Source: Anaerolineales bacterium
GTDB taxonomy: Bacteria > Chloroflexota > Anaerolineae > Anaerolineales > UBA11858
Assembly (NCBI GenBank): GCA_028278545.1
Contig: JANQED010000151.1
Coordinates: 35,146 to 99,145, forward strand
DNA: 64,000 nucleotides
Direction of reading: 5' to 3'
This document shows positions 7,144-15,989 of the stretch, piece by piece. The first letter of the stretch is position 1. Each line of letters begins with the position of its first letter. The notes under the pieces are model-generated. The model was not told the DNA's origin and did no database searches. It saw nothing but the letters and a program-made list of their open reading frames with translations. The position numbers were made by a program, and so were the translations under genes.

Positions 7144-7206
7144 TCAGAATTGTTATGAAAACAATACTATTTTGATCTCTCCACTATTTGATTAGGAGCG
7201 GCTCAT

Positions 7207-7221
7207 AGACTTCCGAAGTCG
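7207..7221. repeat. Short palindrome, copy 2
   Basis: AGACTTCCGAAGTCG, the same palindrome in the opposite orientation to 7129-7143, placed ten bases beyond the stop codon of the hydrolase gene. The two copies could pair over about 90 bases. Probably a terminator-like or REP-like unit. Confidence 0.6.
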
Positions 7222-7230
7222 GTCATTTGT

Positions 7231-8805
7231 CTATCTAAAATCTGGCGCGCTTTCCTGCTCCAGGCATGATGCGTCCGGCTCGTTCATTGGGTCATTGATG
7301 AACTGCAATCCGATGTCCAATCCGCACAGGTTGTCGCGCATTACACCATGTCCGTTAGCGGGGAACTCATAGAAATAGCTGCGGCCCAGGGTTTCGGCAG
7401 CCAACTGACTCCATGAAGGTGGCGTGATGGGATCATACCGCCCGGCGAATACCAGCGTCGGTACGTCACTGGCGACAGGAGTATGGTCGATTGGATCGGC
7501 GATCCCCGATTGCCAGTTCTCGCATACCATGACTTCGTGAGGGGGCCAGGAGTTCCATTCCAGGATTTGAGAGGGCAGACCCTCCCTGAGAGCCTGACTC
7601 TCGCTTTCGTCTTCGAAGGGGAGCTGTTCCCGGCATTGGAAAGAGTGGAATACACCGTAAGCGATAGAGTCGGCCTCTTGGTGGTACGAATAGAGCCATT
7701 CCATGCGGCTGACATCCCCCTGACTGGCCTCGTAAATATATTGGGGGATGTCGGGAATTTGGCTAACGATATAGAAGAGCAGATAGACGGTGTCCAAAAA
7801 AACATTCCCGTCTATATACATGGTCGCGTTGGCGTGTTCATAGCTTATGGGAATCGGGTTGGCATTGAGGCTATCGATCGCCTGATAGAAGACGTTCTCT
7901 AAGTTTGGGTATTTGGCATTGCACTCGGGGTTTGCGGCGCAGTCGTCGAAAATAGCTTCGAAAGCGCGCACGGCGTTGGCGGCGAACTGGCCGTGATAAT
8001 TGATCTGCGGCGGGTAAACCGCGTCGATGATTGCGCTGCGCACACCCTCCGGGAAATAGCGTAGGGTGTACAGGATCAGCCGCGTGCCGTAGGAGGTGCC
8101 GTACAGATTGACCTGCTCATACCCTAATGCGATGCGCAGGTCGTTGAGGTCGGCGGCGTTGGTGGCTGTGCTGTAGGTTTCCAGGTCGATCCCCTCGGCG
8201 ATGAGGTTGTCATGGCAGTTCATATAGAAGTCTACTAGGCTAGATTTACGCTCTTCAGCGCTGACCTGCTCTTCCGCCAGGCGCCAATTCAGCCTGGTTT
8301 GCCCAGGGCAAAAAAGATATGGAACGCTGTATTTTGCGCCGCGCTGGTTGTACATGATGTAATCGCGCTCTTTGATGATCTCCGTGCCGCCGTCACGCAT
8401 ATAGCGGAGGTAGTTGTCCAGGTGGTTGGCTCCACCGCCGCCAGAAATATAGATCACCGGGTCGGGTTTGGGGTCGGGGCTGGTGCTTTTGATAATCACC
8501 ACGTGCAGCTTGACGGTCGCTCCTTCAGGGTTGGCGCGGTCCTCAGGGACGATCAAATAGCCGCACTCCATCTCATATTGGTACGCGTCGTTGAAACGGC
8601 AGGTGACCGGCTCGAAGACTGGATATGCCGATTTATCTTCAGAATGCTCAACTGTGACCACTTCCGTTGGCGAGTTGGTGGGGGTTTGAGTTTCCGTAGG
8701 CTGGGCGGACTCCGTCGGGGTTGGCGCGTGGATCTCGGTGGGGACACAGCCTCCGAAGTAGATCAAGGCGGTAAGGACCAGGCTGATTGATTGCATTCTG
8801 CGCAT
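7231..8805 (-). CDS. Lipoprotein alpha/beta-hydrolase, tripeptidyl-aminopeptidase (S33/TAP) type
   Basis: A 524-residue lipoprotein: a signal peptide ending FGGC (Cys20 lipidated) and a Thr/Pro linker to about residue 55. The hydrolase domain has an oxyanion-side HGG-like ISGGGGANH, the nucleophile elbow YGTSYG (Ser238), Asp458 in GRYDPITPP and His486 in NGHGVM. The C-terminal location of Asp/His after a lid domain is typical of TAP-like exopeptidases, which remove N-terminal peptides from secreted substrates. AGGAG precedes the ATG. It shares orientation with the esterase gene upstream (gap 73 bases), so they may form a secreted-hydrolase operon. Peptidase rather than esterase activity is a family-level inference. 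Confidence 0.87.
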   Translation of the reverse strand: MRRMQSISLVLTALIYFGGCVPTEIHAPTPTESAQPTETQTPTNSPTEVVTVEHSEDKSAYPVFEPVTCRFNDAYQYEMECGYLIVPEDRANPEGATVKLHVVIIKSTSPDPKPDPVIYISGGGGANHLDNYLRYMRDGGTEIIKERDYIMYNQRGAKYSVPYLFCPGQTRLNWRLAEEQVSAEERKSSLVDFYMNCHDNLIAEGIDLETYSTATNAADLNDLRIALGYEQVNLYGTSYGTRLILYTLRYFPEGVRSAIIDAVYPPQINYHGQFAANAVRAFEAIFDDCAANPECNAKYPNLENVFYQAIDSLNANPIPISYEHANATMYIDGNVFLDTVYLLFYIVSQIPDIPQYIYEASQGDVSRMEWLYSYHQEADSIAYGVFHSFQCREQLPFEDESESQALREGLPSQILEWNSWPPHEVMVCENWQSGIADPIDHTPVASDVPTLVFAGRYDPITPPSWSQLAAETLGRSYFYEFPANGHGVMRDNLCGLDIGLQFINDPMNEPDASCLEQESAPDFR

Positions 8806-8878
8806 GGATGGTCTCCTATGATTTGTGATGAAGGCGCATTGGGAAGATTATGCCCGGTGAGAGAGCATAGCCCAGGTG

Positions 8879-10690
8879 TCAAGGAGTTTCTGGCATGGGA
8901 TGTGCGGCGAAGAACTCCCAAATCAGGTCATTGACGGTGATGGTTGGTTCGAAACCTCCTCCTCCAAAGCTGGTCGCCGGCCAGTTATGGCCGTCCAGGG
9001 CCAGGGAGTACAGCATCACATCGGCGCCGGCATCGCAACTGGCCCAATGATCCAGGGTGATCACCCCGCCGGTGGAGTGTGTTTCTGGCTCTGGGGCACA
9101 ACCGTTTCTCTCCGCCCAGGATGCGGCCCAAAGGGGGATTTCAGGCACGTTAACGTACCCTTCGTAATCCGTGCCCTCATAGGGAATGATCTCGTCGCGC
9201 AGTCCGTGGAAAGCCAGTACGGGGACGGGTCGGCTGGGTTGGCATTCCTCCCAGAAGTAATAAGCTCCGGCTACCGGAGCGATGGCGGCGATCTTCCCCG
9301 CCAGGTTGCAGCCCAGACGATTAACCATGCCGCCGCCATTAGAGAAGCCCACAGCGTAGACGCGTTGAGAGTCGATGCTCAACTGGTCATTCAAGTTTGC
9401 TAACAACTCGTCAACAAACCGAACGTCATCGACCTCCGACTCGGACTCACCATCTGGGAGGTCTTCCCAGGTCGTCGGGGAGCCGCTTGCCTGGGGATAG
9501 GCGACGATGAAACCATTTTGGTCTGCCAGAGGGTTGAATTCAAGATATTTCTCTGCATCGAAGGCGTTAGAACCCCGCCCGTGGAAGACGAGCACCAGCG
9601 GCACCGCCGTGCCGGGTTCGTAACTGGGGGGAACGTGGAGCTTGAAAGTGCGGTCGATACCGCCCGATTCGATCACCGTGAAATAATCCCCCGGGGCAGC
9701 GAAGTCGGTTTCGGCAGCTGCCACTGTAGGGGTGGGCAGTTGAACCGCTGCCAGGCTGGTTTTGGGATGTGCTTCGAAGAACATCCAGATCGCCTCGGTG
9801 GCATCAATGGCCTGGGTGGTGCCATCAAGTTCGATGGCGAAATCCGATCCCGGCCAGGTGTGCCCGCCATCTGCGATGGAGTACAGCGCCACCAGAGTGT
9901 CGCCGTTACAGTCTCCCCAAAATTCAAGGGTAAGGGTATCCATGGGTTGATTGGTGGCGGGGGTGCTGGCGCAGCCATTACGTTCTGCCCAGGCCTCCAC
10001 CCAATCGTAAACTTTGGGGTTGTACTGGTTCCCCCAATAGGGGATGACCGAATCGTTGAGCCCATGGATGCCCAGCACTGAAACCGCATACTGCGCTTCA
10101 CAGTCAGAGTAACCCACGTGCCCGCCGGAAACGGGCGCCACGGCAGCAAAAACATCTGAGTAAGCGCAAGCCAGCCGATTGGCCATAGAAGCCCCATTGG
10201 AAAAACCGGTAGCATAGATGCGGGTGGGGTCGATGTTGATTTCAGCTTGCAAGTGTGCCAACAGCGCATCAAAGAAGGCCATGTCGGCGTCGCCGATCTC
10301 GGCGGGGACCGCGCCCCACCAGGTAGGGGGATCGTCGATAGCCTGGGGTGCCACGACCACAAAGCCGGCTTCATCGGCTTTGGCGTTCATTTGGGTCATC
10401 TCTTGTTGATGAGACGCGGTATCCGTGCGGCCATGGATGTTGAACACCAGGGGTATCGGGAGATCGGCCTGATAGCCAGGGGGGATGTGCAGCAAGAAGC
10501 TGCGCTCTGTGCCGTTGACGTCGATGGTCTCACTGTAGTCGCCGGGCTCCAGATATTTGCCTGGGGCGGGGGTTTGGGTAGGCTGAGCGGTGGAGGTAGG
10601 GGCAGCCGTAGGGGTGGGGTTGACTGGGGCTGGACTGCATGACGGGATTACTATAATGAAGACCAATATGAATAAAGGGAAGTGTTTCAT
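8879..10690 (-). CDS. Lipoprotein with two tandem PHB-depolymerase/feruloyl-esterase (CE1) domains
   Basis: A 603-residue lipoprotein (signal peptide ending IPSC, then a Thr/Pro linker). Two homologous esterase domains occupy about residues 45-312 and 333-600. Each starts PGDY..., followed by LHIPPGY or LHVPPSY, and each has a GFSNG nucleophile elbow (Ser164 and Ser450), an HGLxDSVIPY or HGLRDEIIPY Asp segment and a catalytic His (DGGHTWPGS, LDGHNWPAT). Both therefore look active. Family members cleave polyhydroxyalkanoates, feruloyl or acetyl esters. The second domain lacks its own signal, so this is an internal duplication. The start overlaps the stop of a relic with the same C-terminal fold (10687-10893), showing an earlier array of three. 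Confidence 0.88.
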   Translation of the reverse strand: MKHFPLFILVFIIVIPSCSPAPVNPTPTAAPTSTAQPTQTPAPGKYLEPGDYSETIDVNGTERSFLLHIPPGYQADLPIPLVFNIHGRTDTASHQQEMTQMNAKADEAGFVVVAPQAIDDPPTWWGAVPAEIGDADMAFFDALLAHLQAEINIDPTRIYATGFSNGASMANRLACAYSDVFAAVAPVSGGHVGYSDCEAQYAVSVLGIHGLNDSVIPYWGNQYNPKVYDWVEAWAERNGCASTPATNQPMDTLTLEFWGDCNGDTLVALYSIADGGHTWPGSDFAIELDGTTQAIDATEAIWMFFEAHPKTSLAAVQLPTPTVAAAETDFAAPGDYFTVIESGGIDRTFKLHVPPSYEPGTAVPLVLVFHGRGSNAFDAEKYLEFNPLADQNGFIVAYPQASGSPTTWEDLPDGESESEVDDVRFVDELLANLNDQLSIDSQRVYAVGFSNGGGMVNRLGCNLAGKIAAIAPVAGAYYFWEECQPSRPVPVLAFHGLRDEIIPYEGTDYEGYVNVPEIPLWAASWAERNGCAPEPETHSTGGVITLDHWASCDAGADVMLYSLALDGHNWPATSFGGGGFEPTITVNDLIWEFFAAHPMPETP

Positions 10691-10893
10691 GAGTTTTGCT
10701 CGCGTTGCTCTTGACGGATTTTTGGACGGGCTTCAAAGAATCCCCAGATGGCGTCGGTAGCGCTGATATCCGGCTCGATCAACGGGTTTCTGTGGGGAGA
10801 GGGGGTGCGTCGCCGACGGGCGATAAGCAACCTCACTCTCCCCAGGACGAGGAGGAGGAACAGCTTGAAGGGTTTGATGTTTGATGACTTCAT
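10687..10893 (-). pseudogene. Internally deleted CE1 esterase relic
   Basis: The frame begins MKSSNIKPFKLFLLLVLG, a plausible lipoprotein signal, then after a short basic junction jumps to IEPDISATDAIWGFFEARP. That ending parallels AIDATEAIWMFFEAHP and TITVNDLIWEFFAAHP at the ends of the two esterase domains next door. The catalytic centre is missing. The stop overlaps the downstream esterase start (ATGA), so the pair was once translationally coupled. Most likely a deletion derivative of an esterase gene. Confidence 0.6.
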
Positions 10894-11156
10894 CTTGTTG
10901 TCGTCGATGTTAGGCGCTTGGCACTTCCTGCGACACCCCAAGGTCACCTGCACAACGAATCATCCATTCTGTTATGCATACCAGGAAGTTGCCTTGGATG
11001 TTCAGAATCGGGCACTTTAATAATTCGCGACGTGCGGCAGTATGGGTGATTAGAAGGAAGTATACAATGCGAGGCTTGTGAATACTTTGAGACTTTTTGA
11101 CTGATCCTGCGTATACATCAGCGAGGATCACAATCAAGATACCAATGGAGACGAGA

Positions 11157-12677
11157 ATGCAGAAAAAACATGCTTTGGTGATCGGTGCCGGGATTGGCGG
11201 CATCGCCTCGGCGATCCGTTTGGCCCAAAATGGCTACCAGGTTACCGTCGTCGAAAAATGTCAGCGCGCCGGGGGGCGCTGCAACATCATCGAAAGGGGC
11301 GGTCACCGCTTCGATACCGGCCCGACCCTCTTCTTGATGCCCGAGTTATATAAACAGGCCTTTGCCGAAATCGGTGAACGCATTGAAGATCATGTCGATC
11401 TGATTTGCATCGACCCGACCTACCAAATCTACTTCGACGATGACACCACCCTCAGGTTGACCTCGGACCTCAAGACCATGCAGGACCAATTGGAGGATAT
11501 CGAAGCTGGCAGTTTCAGCCAGTACCTTCGCTATCTGTCTGAGGGGCAAAGTCATTATGAACAAGCTCTGCCTAATATTGTCCAGCGCCCCTTCGATCAT
11601 TGGTACCAGTTCTTCACCTTGAAGAACCTGATCCTGCTCCTGCGCTTGAAAGCCCTCAAAAAGCATTTCAACCATATCGGGAAATACTTCCGGGACGTAC
11701 GCTTGAAGGTCGCCTTTACCTTTCAGAACATGTATATGGGGGTCAACCCCTGCGAAGCGCCGGCCATGTTCTCGCTGATGCAGTACACCGAGTTGGCTGA
11801 CGGCGTCTGGTTCCCTAAGGGAGGCATGTACAGCGTCATCGAAGCGCTGGTGAAGATCGCCCACAAGTGGGGTGTGCAGTTCATCTTCGACACCACGGTC
11901 GAAAAGATCAATGTGGAAGGCCGCCGGGCCACCGGGATCGTGCTCGAAGATGGCCGTGAGCTGCGCGCCGACACCATCATTGCCAATGCCGACCTTCCCT
12001 ATGTTTACCGGGAACTCTTGCCAGACGACGGCACCGCGCGAAGACTGGACGCCAAGAAGTACGGTTGCTCGGCCCTGGTTCTCCTGTGGGGCGTTGACAA
12101 GCAGTATCCGCAGCTGGGCCCTCACAATCTTTTCATTGCCGAGGACTATCGCGAGAGCTTCGATGCCCTCTTCGACGGCCGCACCGTAGCGGCTGAACCC
12201 AGTTTCTATATTCACGCCCCTGCCCGCGTCGATCCCTCCATGGCGCCGACGGGACAGGATACCCTGATGATTGCTTTTCCCATCGGCCACTTGACAGAGG
12301 ACGACTCCCAAGACTGGCCGTTGATCAAAGAACAGTGTCAGGCATTCGTGCTGAAGCGGCTGGAGAGGCTCGGTATCACTGATCTGGAAGAGCATATCAA
12401 ATTCGAGATCAACCTCACACCTCTATACTGGCAGAACCGCTACAACCTGACCAAAGGATCGGCGCATGGATTGAGTCACGATCTGCTGCAGATGGGTTAT
12501 ATGAGGCCTCACAACCGTCATAAGCGCTACCGCAACCTGTACTTTGTGGGTGCCAGCACCCACCCAGGGACGGGTTTGCCCACGGTGCTGGTCTCTGCCA
12601 AATTAGTCTCTGAGAGGATCCTGATAGAGATGGAAGCCCCCGAAATTTCTGAGGCTACAATCCCTGTAGCAGCGTAA
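11157..12677 (+). CDS. crtI: Phytoene desaturase family FAD oxidoreductase
   Basis: A 506-residue flavoprotein. The Rossmann motif VIGAGIGGIASAIRLAQ is at the N-terminus and FDTGPTLFLMP follows. The C-terminal FAD motif reads LYFVGASTHPGTGLPTVLVSA, the CrtI/CrtN hallmark. Members remove hydrogens from C30 or C40 isoprenoids to make coloured carotenoids. The ATG at 11157 is chosen because GGAGACGAG lies just upstream; the track start adds 20 unlikely residues. It lies 21 bases before a phytoene-synthase-like gene, giving a compact two-gene carotenoid unit. No cyclase or ketolase is nearby. The 263 bases upstream hold no gene and no convincing promoter. Confidence 0.88.
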   Translation: MQKKHALVIGAGIGGIASAIRLAQNGYQVTVVEKCQRAGGRCNIIERGGHRFDTGPTLFLMPELYKQAFAEIGERIEDHVDLICIDPTYQIYFDDDTTLRLTSDLKTMQDQLEDIEAGSFSQYLRYLSEGQSHYEQALPNIVQRPFDHWYQFFTLKNLILLLRLKALKKHFNHIGKYFRDVRLKVAFTFQNMYMGVNPCEAPAMFSLMQYTELADGVWFPKGGMYSVIEALVKIAHKWGVQFIFDTTVEKINVEGRRATGIVLEDGRELRADTIIANADLPYVYRELLPDDGTARRLDAKKYGCSALVLLWGVDKQYPQLGPHNLFIAEDYRESFDALFDGRTVAAEPSFYIHAPARVDPSMAPTGQDTLMIAFPIGHLTEDDSQDWPLIKEQCQAFVLKRLERLGITDLEEHIKFEINLTPLYWQNRYNLTKGSAHGLSHDLLQMGYMRPHNRHKRYRNLYFVGASTHPGTGLPTVLVSAKLVSERILIEMEAPEISEATIPVAA

Positions 12678-12698
12678 TTCATCTATGTAGGAACACAC

Positions 12699-13655
12699 AT
12701 GACTGCCAAACTCGCCCGCAAGATCACCTGGAACAGCAGCAAGCAGACTTATTACACCATCCGTCTGATGGTCGATAAGGGCATGGACGACGATTGTTAT
12801 CGATCCTACAGCTATTTCCGCTGGGCGGACGATGTCATCGACGAAGAATGCCAGACCCAGGCCGAACGGCTGGCTTTCATCCAGCGCCAGACCCGATTGG
12901 TGGACGGGCTGTGCAGGAATGAGGGCTTAGTAGATGGCCTGATCTCCGAGGAAGAGCTGATTGCCGACCTGATCGACCACGAGCAGGATGAGAGTTGTAA
13001 GCTGCACTCTTATGTACGCAACTTCCTGGCCATCCTGGAATTCGATGCCCGGCGCAAGGGCCGCCAGGTCAGCCAGGATGAACTAGTTTGGTATTCAGAG
13101 CGTTTGGGCGTGGCGGTCACCGATGCCATCCAGCATTTCATCGGCCACGAGCATCCTTATGCCGAAGATGATCGCCGTTACCTTGCCGCCACCGCCGCCC
13201 ACATCGTGCACATGCTGCGTGATATGCTGGAGGATATTCGGGAAGGCTACATCAATATCCCCCAAGAATACCTGGCTGAGCAGGGTATCGCCCCCGAAGA
13301 CACCCAAAACCTGGCTGCGCTTTGCGATCCGGTTGTATTACGCCCCTTTGTGAAGGCGCAGATTGAACTGGCGCGCCGCTATTTCGCGGCCGGGAAGGAA
13401 TACTTAGATACCCTTCAAGTCCTGCGCTGCAAGCTGGCTGGCTACCTATATTGTCTGCGCTTTGAGGGCGTCTTGGATGCCATCGAGGGCGATGGCTATC
13501 TCCTGCGCGCCGAATATCGAGAGAGGCACAAGCTGAAGACGCTGGTGAAAGCCCTCGGGTTGGTGGTTTCGATTTCTGTGCGGCATCTGTGGCAGCGGTT
13601 CGGGGATGTTGTTGGGTGGCAAAATCGAGAATGTGAACTAAAACCCAGCGGCTAG
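12699..13655 (+). CDS. crtB: Squalene/phytoene synthase family protein
   Basis: A 318-residue head-to-head prenyl synthase. The first aspartate-rich motif is FRWADDVIDEE and the second is RDMLEDIREGYINIP; both metal-binding clusters are intact. YSYFRW replaces the more usual YxxCR. The family condenses two GGPP (or FPP) molecules to phytoene (or dehydrosqualene/squalene). Coupling with the desaturase immediately upstream supports carotenoid synthesis. The C30 versus C40 product cannot be told from sequence by eye. Confidence 0.85.
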   Translation: MTAKLARKITWNSSKQTYYTIRLMVDKGMDDDCYRSYSYFRWADDVIDEECQTQAERLAFIQRQTRLVDGLCRNEGLVDGLISEEELIADLIDHEQDESCKLHSYVRNFLAILEFDARRKGRQVSQDELVWYSERLGVAVTDAIQHFIGHEHPYAEDDRRYLAATAAHIVHMLRDMLEDIREGYINIPQEYLAEQGIAPEDTQNLAALCDPVVLRPFVKAQIELARRYFAAGKEYLDTLQVLRCKLAGYLYCLRFEGVLDAIEGDGYLLRAEYRERHKLKTLVKALGLVVSISVRHLWQRFGDVVGWQNRECELKPSG

Positions 13656-13698
13656 TAAGTTGCCCCAAATTTTTCCCAAACATCTTGTTTCCGAAATT

Positions 13699-13720
13699 GC
13701 TGGGGAAATCATACCCCAGC
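13699..13720. other. Small hairpin
   Basis: GCTGGGG and CCCCAGC arms around an eight-base loop, 43 bases after crtB. No T-run; probably part of a compound termination region with the next hairpin. Confidence 0.5.
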
Positions 13721-13724
13721 GAAA

Positions 13725-13757
13725 AGACCTCCGAGGTCAGTCAACGCTCGGAGGTCT
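13725..13757. terminator. Hairpin between convergent crtB and XRE regulator genes
   Basis: Arms AGACCTCCGAG and CTCGGAGGTCT form an 11-bp perfect stem around an 11-base loop. It is shared by two convergent genes. T-run is poor, but position and strength favour a terminator. Confidence 0.65.
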
Positions 13758-13776
13758 GGTTCCGCCGTGGAAAAAA

Positions 13777-14361
13777 TCACTTCAGGATGGGGATGCTCAA
13801 GCGGTATCGGATGGGCTTATCAGAAAGTGCCCGCGAGGCGTTGACTACTCCCTGATAGATCGAGAACATCCCGATTAAGATGAAGGGAAACGCGGCCAGA
13901 AGGCTCAAGCCGGTGTAGAACAGATCGCTGGCGCCACGACCGGTTTCTTCTAGAAAAACGACCCCGCTCAACAAGATTATCACGAAAAACAGGGTAGCAA
14001 ACAGCGTTAAGGTGATTGTGATCTGGAAATTGAGCACCTGGCGGCCATGTTGGTTGATCTTGTAACTGTGTTTCTTCTTCCGAGACCAAATCCACAGCGG
14101 GATAAAGACAACGCCCAGGGCGCAGCTGAGATGCAAGGCTGTCAGCCACATGGCCTCGTTATGGGTATTCTCCTCTGTGAAGTCAAATTCCAGGATATTG
14201 CTCAGGTTGTTGAGTGTGAAAGCTCGGGGTTCGACCTCGCCGCTTTCGATACGCTGGATGGTGCGCTTGCTGACTTCGCAGTATTCGGCCAGTTTCTCCT
14301 GAGTGAGGCCTTTCTGTATCCGAAGGTCAGCAATAGTCATACCTAGATCTGGTTGGTTCAT
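13777..14361 (-). CDS. XRE-type HTH regulator fused to DUF4870-like membrane domain
   Basis: A 194-residue protein. Residues 8-60 form a classic XRE helix-turn-helix (IADLRIQKGLTQEKLAEYCEVSKRTIQRIESGEVEPR). Residues 66-190 hold three or four hydrophobic helices, with ALHLSCALGVVFIPLWIWSRKKK and NQHGRQVLNFQIT, the pattern of DUF4870/Tic20-like small membrane proteins. A DNA-binding domain is thus tethered to the membrane. Its own promoter (14403-14430) overlaps a set of TGWCGC half-sites (14428-14460), so autoregulation is likely. AAGGAG precedes the ATG. The stimulus sensed by the membrane part is unknown. Confidence 0.85.
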   Translation of the reverse strand: MNQPDLGMTIADLRIQKGLTQEKLAEYCEVSKRTIQRIESGEVEPRAFTLNNLSNILEFDFTEENTHNEAMWLTALHLSCALGVVFIPLWIWSRKKKHSYKINQHGRQVLNFQITITLTLFATLFFVIILLSGVVFLEETGRGASDLFYTGLSLLAAFPFILIGMFSIYQGVVNASRALSDKPIRYRLSIPILK

Positions 14362-14402
14362 GGTTCACTCCTTGATTGAATCTGTTGATGAACTCGCTCA
14401 TC

Positions 14403-14430
14403 ATTATAAGGAGCGGATCCCGCATTTCAA
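14403..14430 (-). promoter_or_regulatory. Promoter of the XRE-DUF4870 gene
   Basis: On the minus strand, TTGAAA (14425-14430), a 16-base spacer, then TATAAT (14403-14408), 42 bases before the start codon. The -35 box overlaps the edge of the operator. Confidence 0.75.
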
Positions 14431-14460
14431 TGTCGCTATGGCGTCATTTTGGCGACATTG
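14428..14460. promoter_or_regulatory. Operator-like inverted repeat overlapping the -35 box
   Basis: CAATGTCGC and GCGACATTG form a perfect 9-bp inverted repeat. Inside, TGTCGC (14431), GCGTCA (14441) and GCGACA (14452) are three TGWCGC-type half-sites. Occupancy would block the -35 element of the adjacent promoter, so this is a good candidate for autorepression by the XRE protein. Confidence 0.65.
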
Positions 14461-14537
14461 GGCCGTTTTTGTTCGGTGGAACGCTAAAAAATGGAATTTC
14501 TCTTGTGTCGAGCATGGCGACGGGTTTGATTCTGCTG

Positions 14538-14960
14538 TTATTCGGCCCTGAGTGGGCTGATCACGATGATCTCTGTCCCGAAAGGGTCGCTCACCGGGCA
14601 GTAGCGGATGGGTACATACATCAATTGATCCGTGGGAGCCTCTCCTGTTCCCCCGGCCTCGATAAAGGCGCGCTGCAGCGCCTCGGCTTCTTCAGGAGTC
14701 TCGACCTCGAGGGTGATTTCAACATTTCTGGGCGTGCTGGCTTTTGCCTGGAAGAGGGTCAACCAGCCAGACCCAATACGCCAGCCGCGCGTCCCGGCAC
14801 CTTCCTGGTAAGCCGGGGGGCCGAGCACTTGCGTGTAGTAATCAACCACCTCGGTGTAATTCTCATAGAACAGCGCCACCCCGAAAGCGCCGGTGAAGTT
14901 GTAGCGCAGTTCTGGGGGCGGTTCGGTATAGAATTTTTTCTTGTAGGTTTCGAAATCCAT
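14538..14960 (-). CDS. VOC (glyoxalase/bleomycin-resistance fold) protein
   Basis: A 140-residue protein. GAFGVALFYENYTEVVDYYTQVLG is the first beta-alpha-beta module, and PVSDPFGTEIIVISP closes the second, as in VOC proteins; VEITLEVETPEEAEALQRAFIEAGG lies between. The metal ligands are not obvious. It follows ldh by 35 bases in the same direction and has AAAGGAATAG before the ATG, so it belongs to the cmd-ldh-VOC unit. A role in methylglyoxal or related aldehyde handling is possible given lactate dehydrogenase, but unproven. Confidence 0.75.
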   Translation of the reverse strand: MDFETYKKKFYTEPPPELRYNFTGAFGVALFYENYTEVVDYYTQVLGPPAYQEGAGTRGWRIGSGWLTLFQAKASTPRNVEITLEVETPEEAEALQRAFIEAGGTGEAPTDQLMYVPIRYCPVSDPFGTEIIVISPLRAE

Positions 14961-14995
14961 GCTATTCCTTTCGATGAGGAGAATTCAAGCCTGCC

Positions 14996-15946
14996 TCAAA
15001 GAGCCTTCACATTTTCATAAGCCTCCCTGACCACTTCTGCGCTTGCGCGCAGTGCTGTTTCTTCGGTTTTGTTCAGTGATAGCGGCAGCAGGATCGTATC
15101 TAGAATACCCTTCCCTCCGACCAGATGGGGCAGTGACAGGGTCACATCTTTTACGCCCGCCACATCCCGAACGGGTGTACAGACCGTTAACAAAGCGCGC
15201 TGATCTTTTAAGATCACTTCCACAATGCGGGTCAATGCGCTGCCGATCCCGAACGAAGTGTTGCCCTTGCCCTCGATGATGTTGAAAGCCGCGCTGCGCA
15301 CGCGCCTTTCAATGTCTGCGCGGACTTCATCATCGGTGCAGATATCCCACTGGCGGCAAAATTCATCCAGGGGCACACCACCAACCGTGACCAACGACCA
15401 GGGGAATACTTCTGAGTCTCCGTGCTCGCCCAATACATAGCCATGCACATGGGGTGGATCGACTCCCAAGTGCCCGCCCAGCAAAGCGCGGAAACGGGCC
15501 GTATCTAGGGTCGTCCCTGAGCCGATCACACGGGAGCGATGGACGCCATACTTATCGGCGATATCCGCGGTGAGGTGCGTCATCACATCGACCGGGTTTG
15601 TCGCCACCAGGATGATTGCATCTCTGGCGTTTTCCAAAACCTGGGGCACGATCTGATTGAAGATGGCTGCATTACGGGAGAGCAGCTCGAGTCGCGTTTC
15701 CCCAGGCTCTTGTGCCACGCCAGCCGTGATGATCACCACCCGGCTTCCAGCCAGGTCCGAATAATCCCCCGTCGATACGCGCACCGGGTGAGCAAAGGGC
15801 ACTGCGTGTAGCACATCATCTGCTTCTGCCTGGGCGCGCTGCTGATTGAGGTCCGACAGAACAATTTCGCGAGCCACGCCGCGCATGACCATCGCGTACG
15901 CAGCGGTAGCACCCACTGCGCCGGCGCCGATAATTCCTACTTTCAT
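14996..15946 (-). CDS. ldh: L-lactate dehydrogenase
   Basis: A 316-residue NAD-dependent dehydrogenase. The Rossmann motif is [16 protein letters not shown]. The loop [18 protein letters not shown] has Gln at the position that selects lactate/pyruvate (malate dehydrogenases have Arg there), and GEHGDSEV holds the catalytic His. It would reduce pyruvate to L-lactate, a fermentative NADH sink. ATG at 15946 is favoured because AAGGAGAAAATCAAG precedes it; the track start adds 21 residues. It sits in a minus-strand run with an AhpD-like protein upstream and a VOC protein downstream. Confidence 0.92.
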   Translation of the reverse strand: MKVGIIGAGAVGATAAYAMVMRGVAREIVLSDLNQQRAQAEADDVLHAVPFAHPVRVSTGDYSDLAGSRVVIITAGVAQEPGETRLELLSRNAAIFNQIVPQVLENARDAIILVATNPVDVMTHLTADIADKYGVHRSRVIGSGTTLDTARFRALLGGHLGVDPPHVHGYVLGEHGDSEVFPWSLVTVGGVPLDEFCRQWDICTDDEVRADIERRVRSAAFNIIEGKGNTSFGIGSALTRIVEVILKDQRALLTVCTPVRDVAGVKDVTLSLPHLVGGKGILDTILLPLSLNKTEETALRASAEVVREAYENVKAL

Positions 15947-15989
15947 CTTGATTTTCTCCTTAGAGGTTGTGCTAGAGCAATGCTTGGCA

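Noticed and set aside
11346-12395. 349-residue minus-strand ORF opposite crtI
   Set aside because: Shadow frame; crtI motifs are intact along its whole length.
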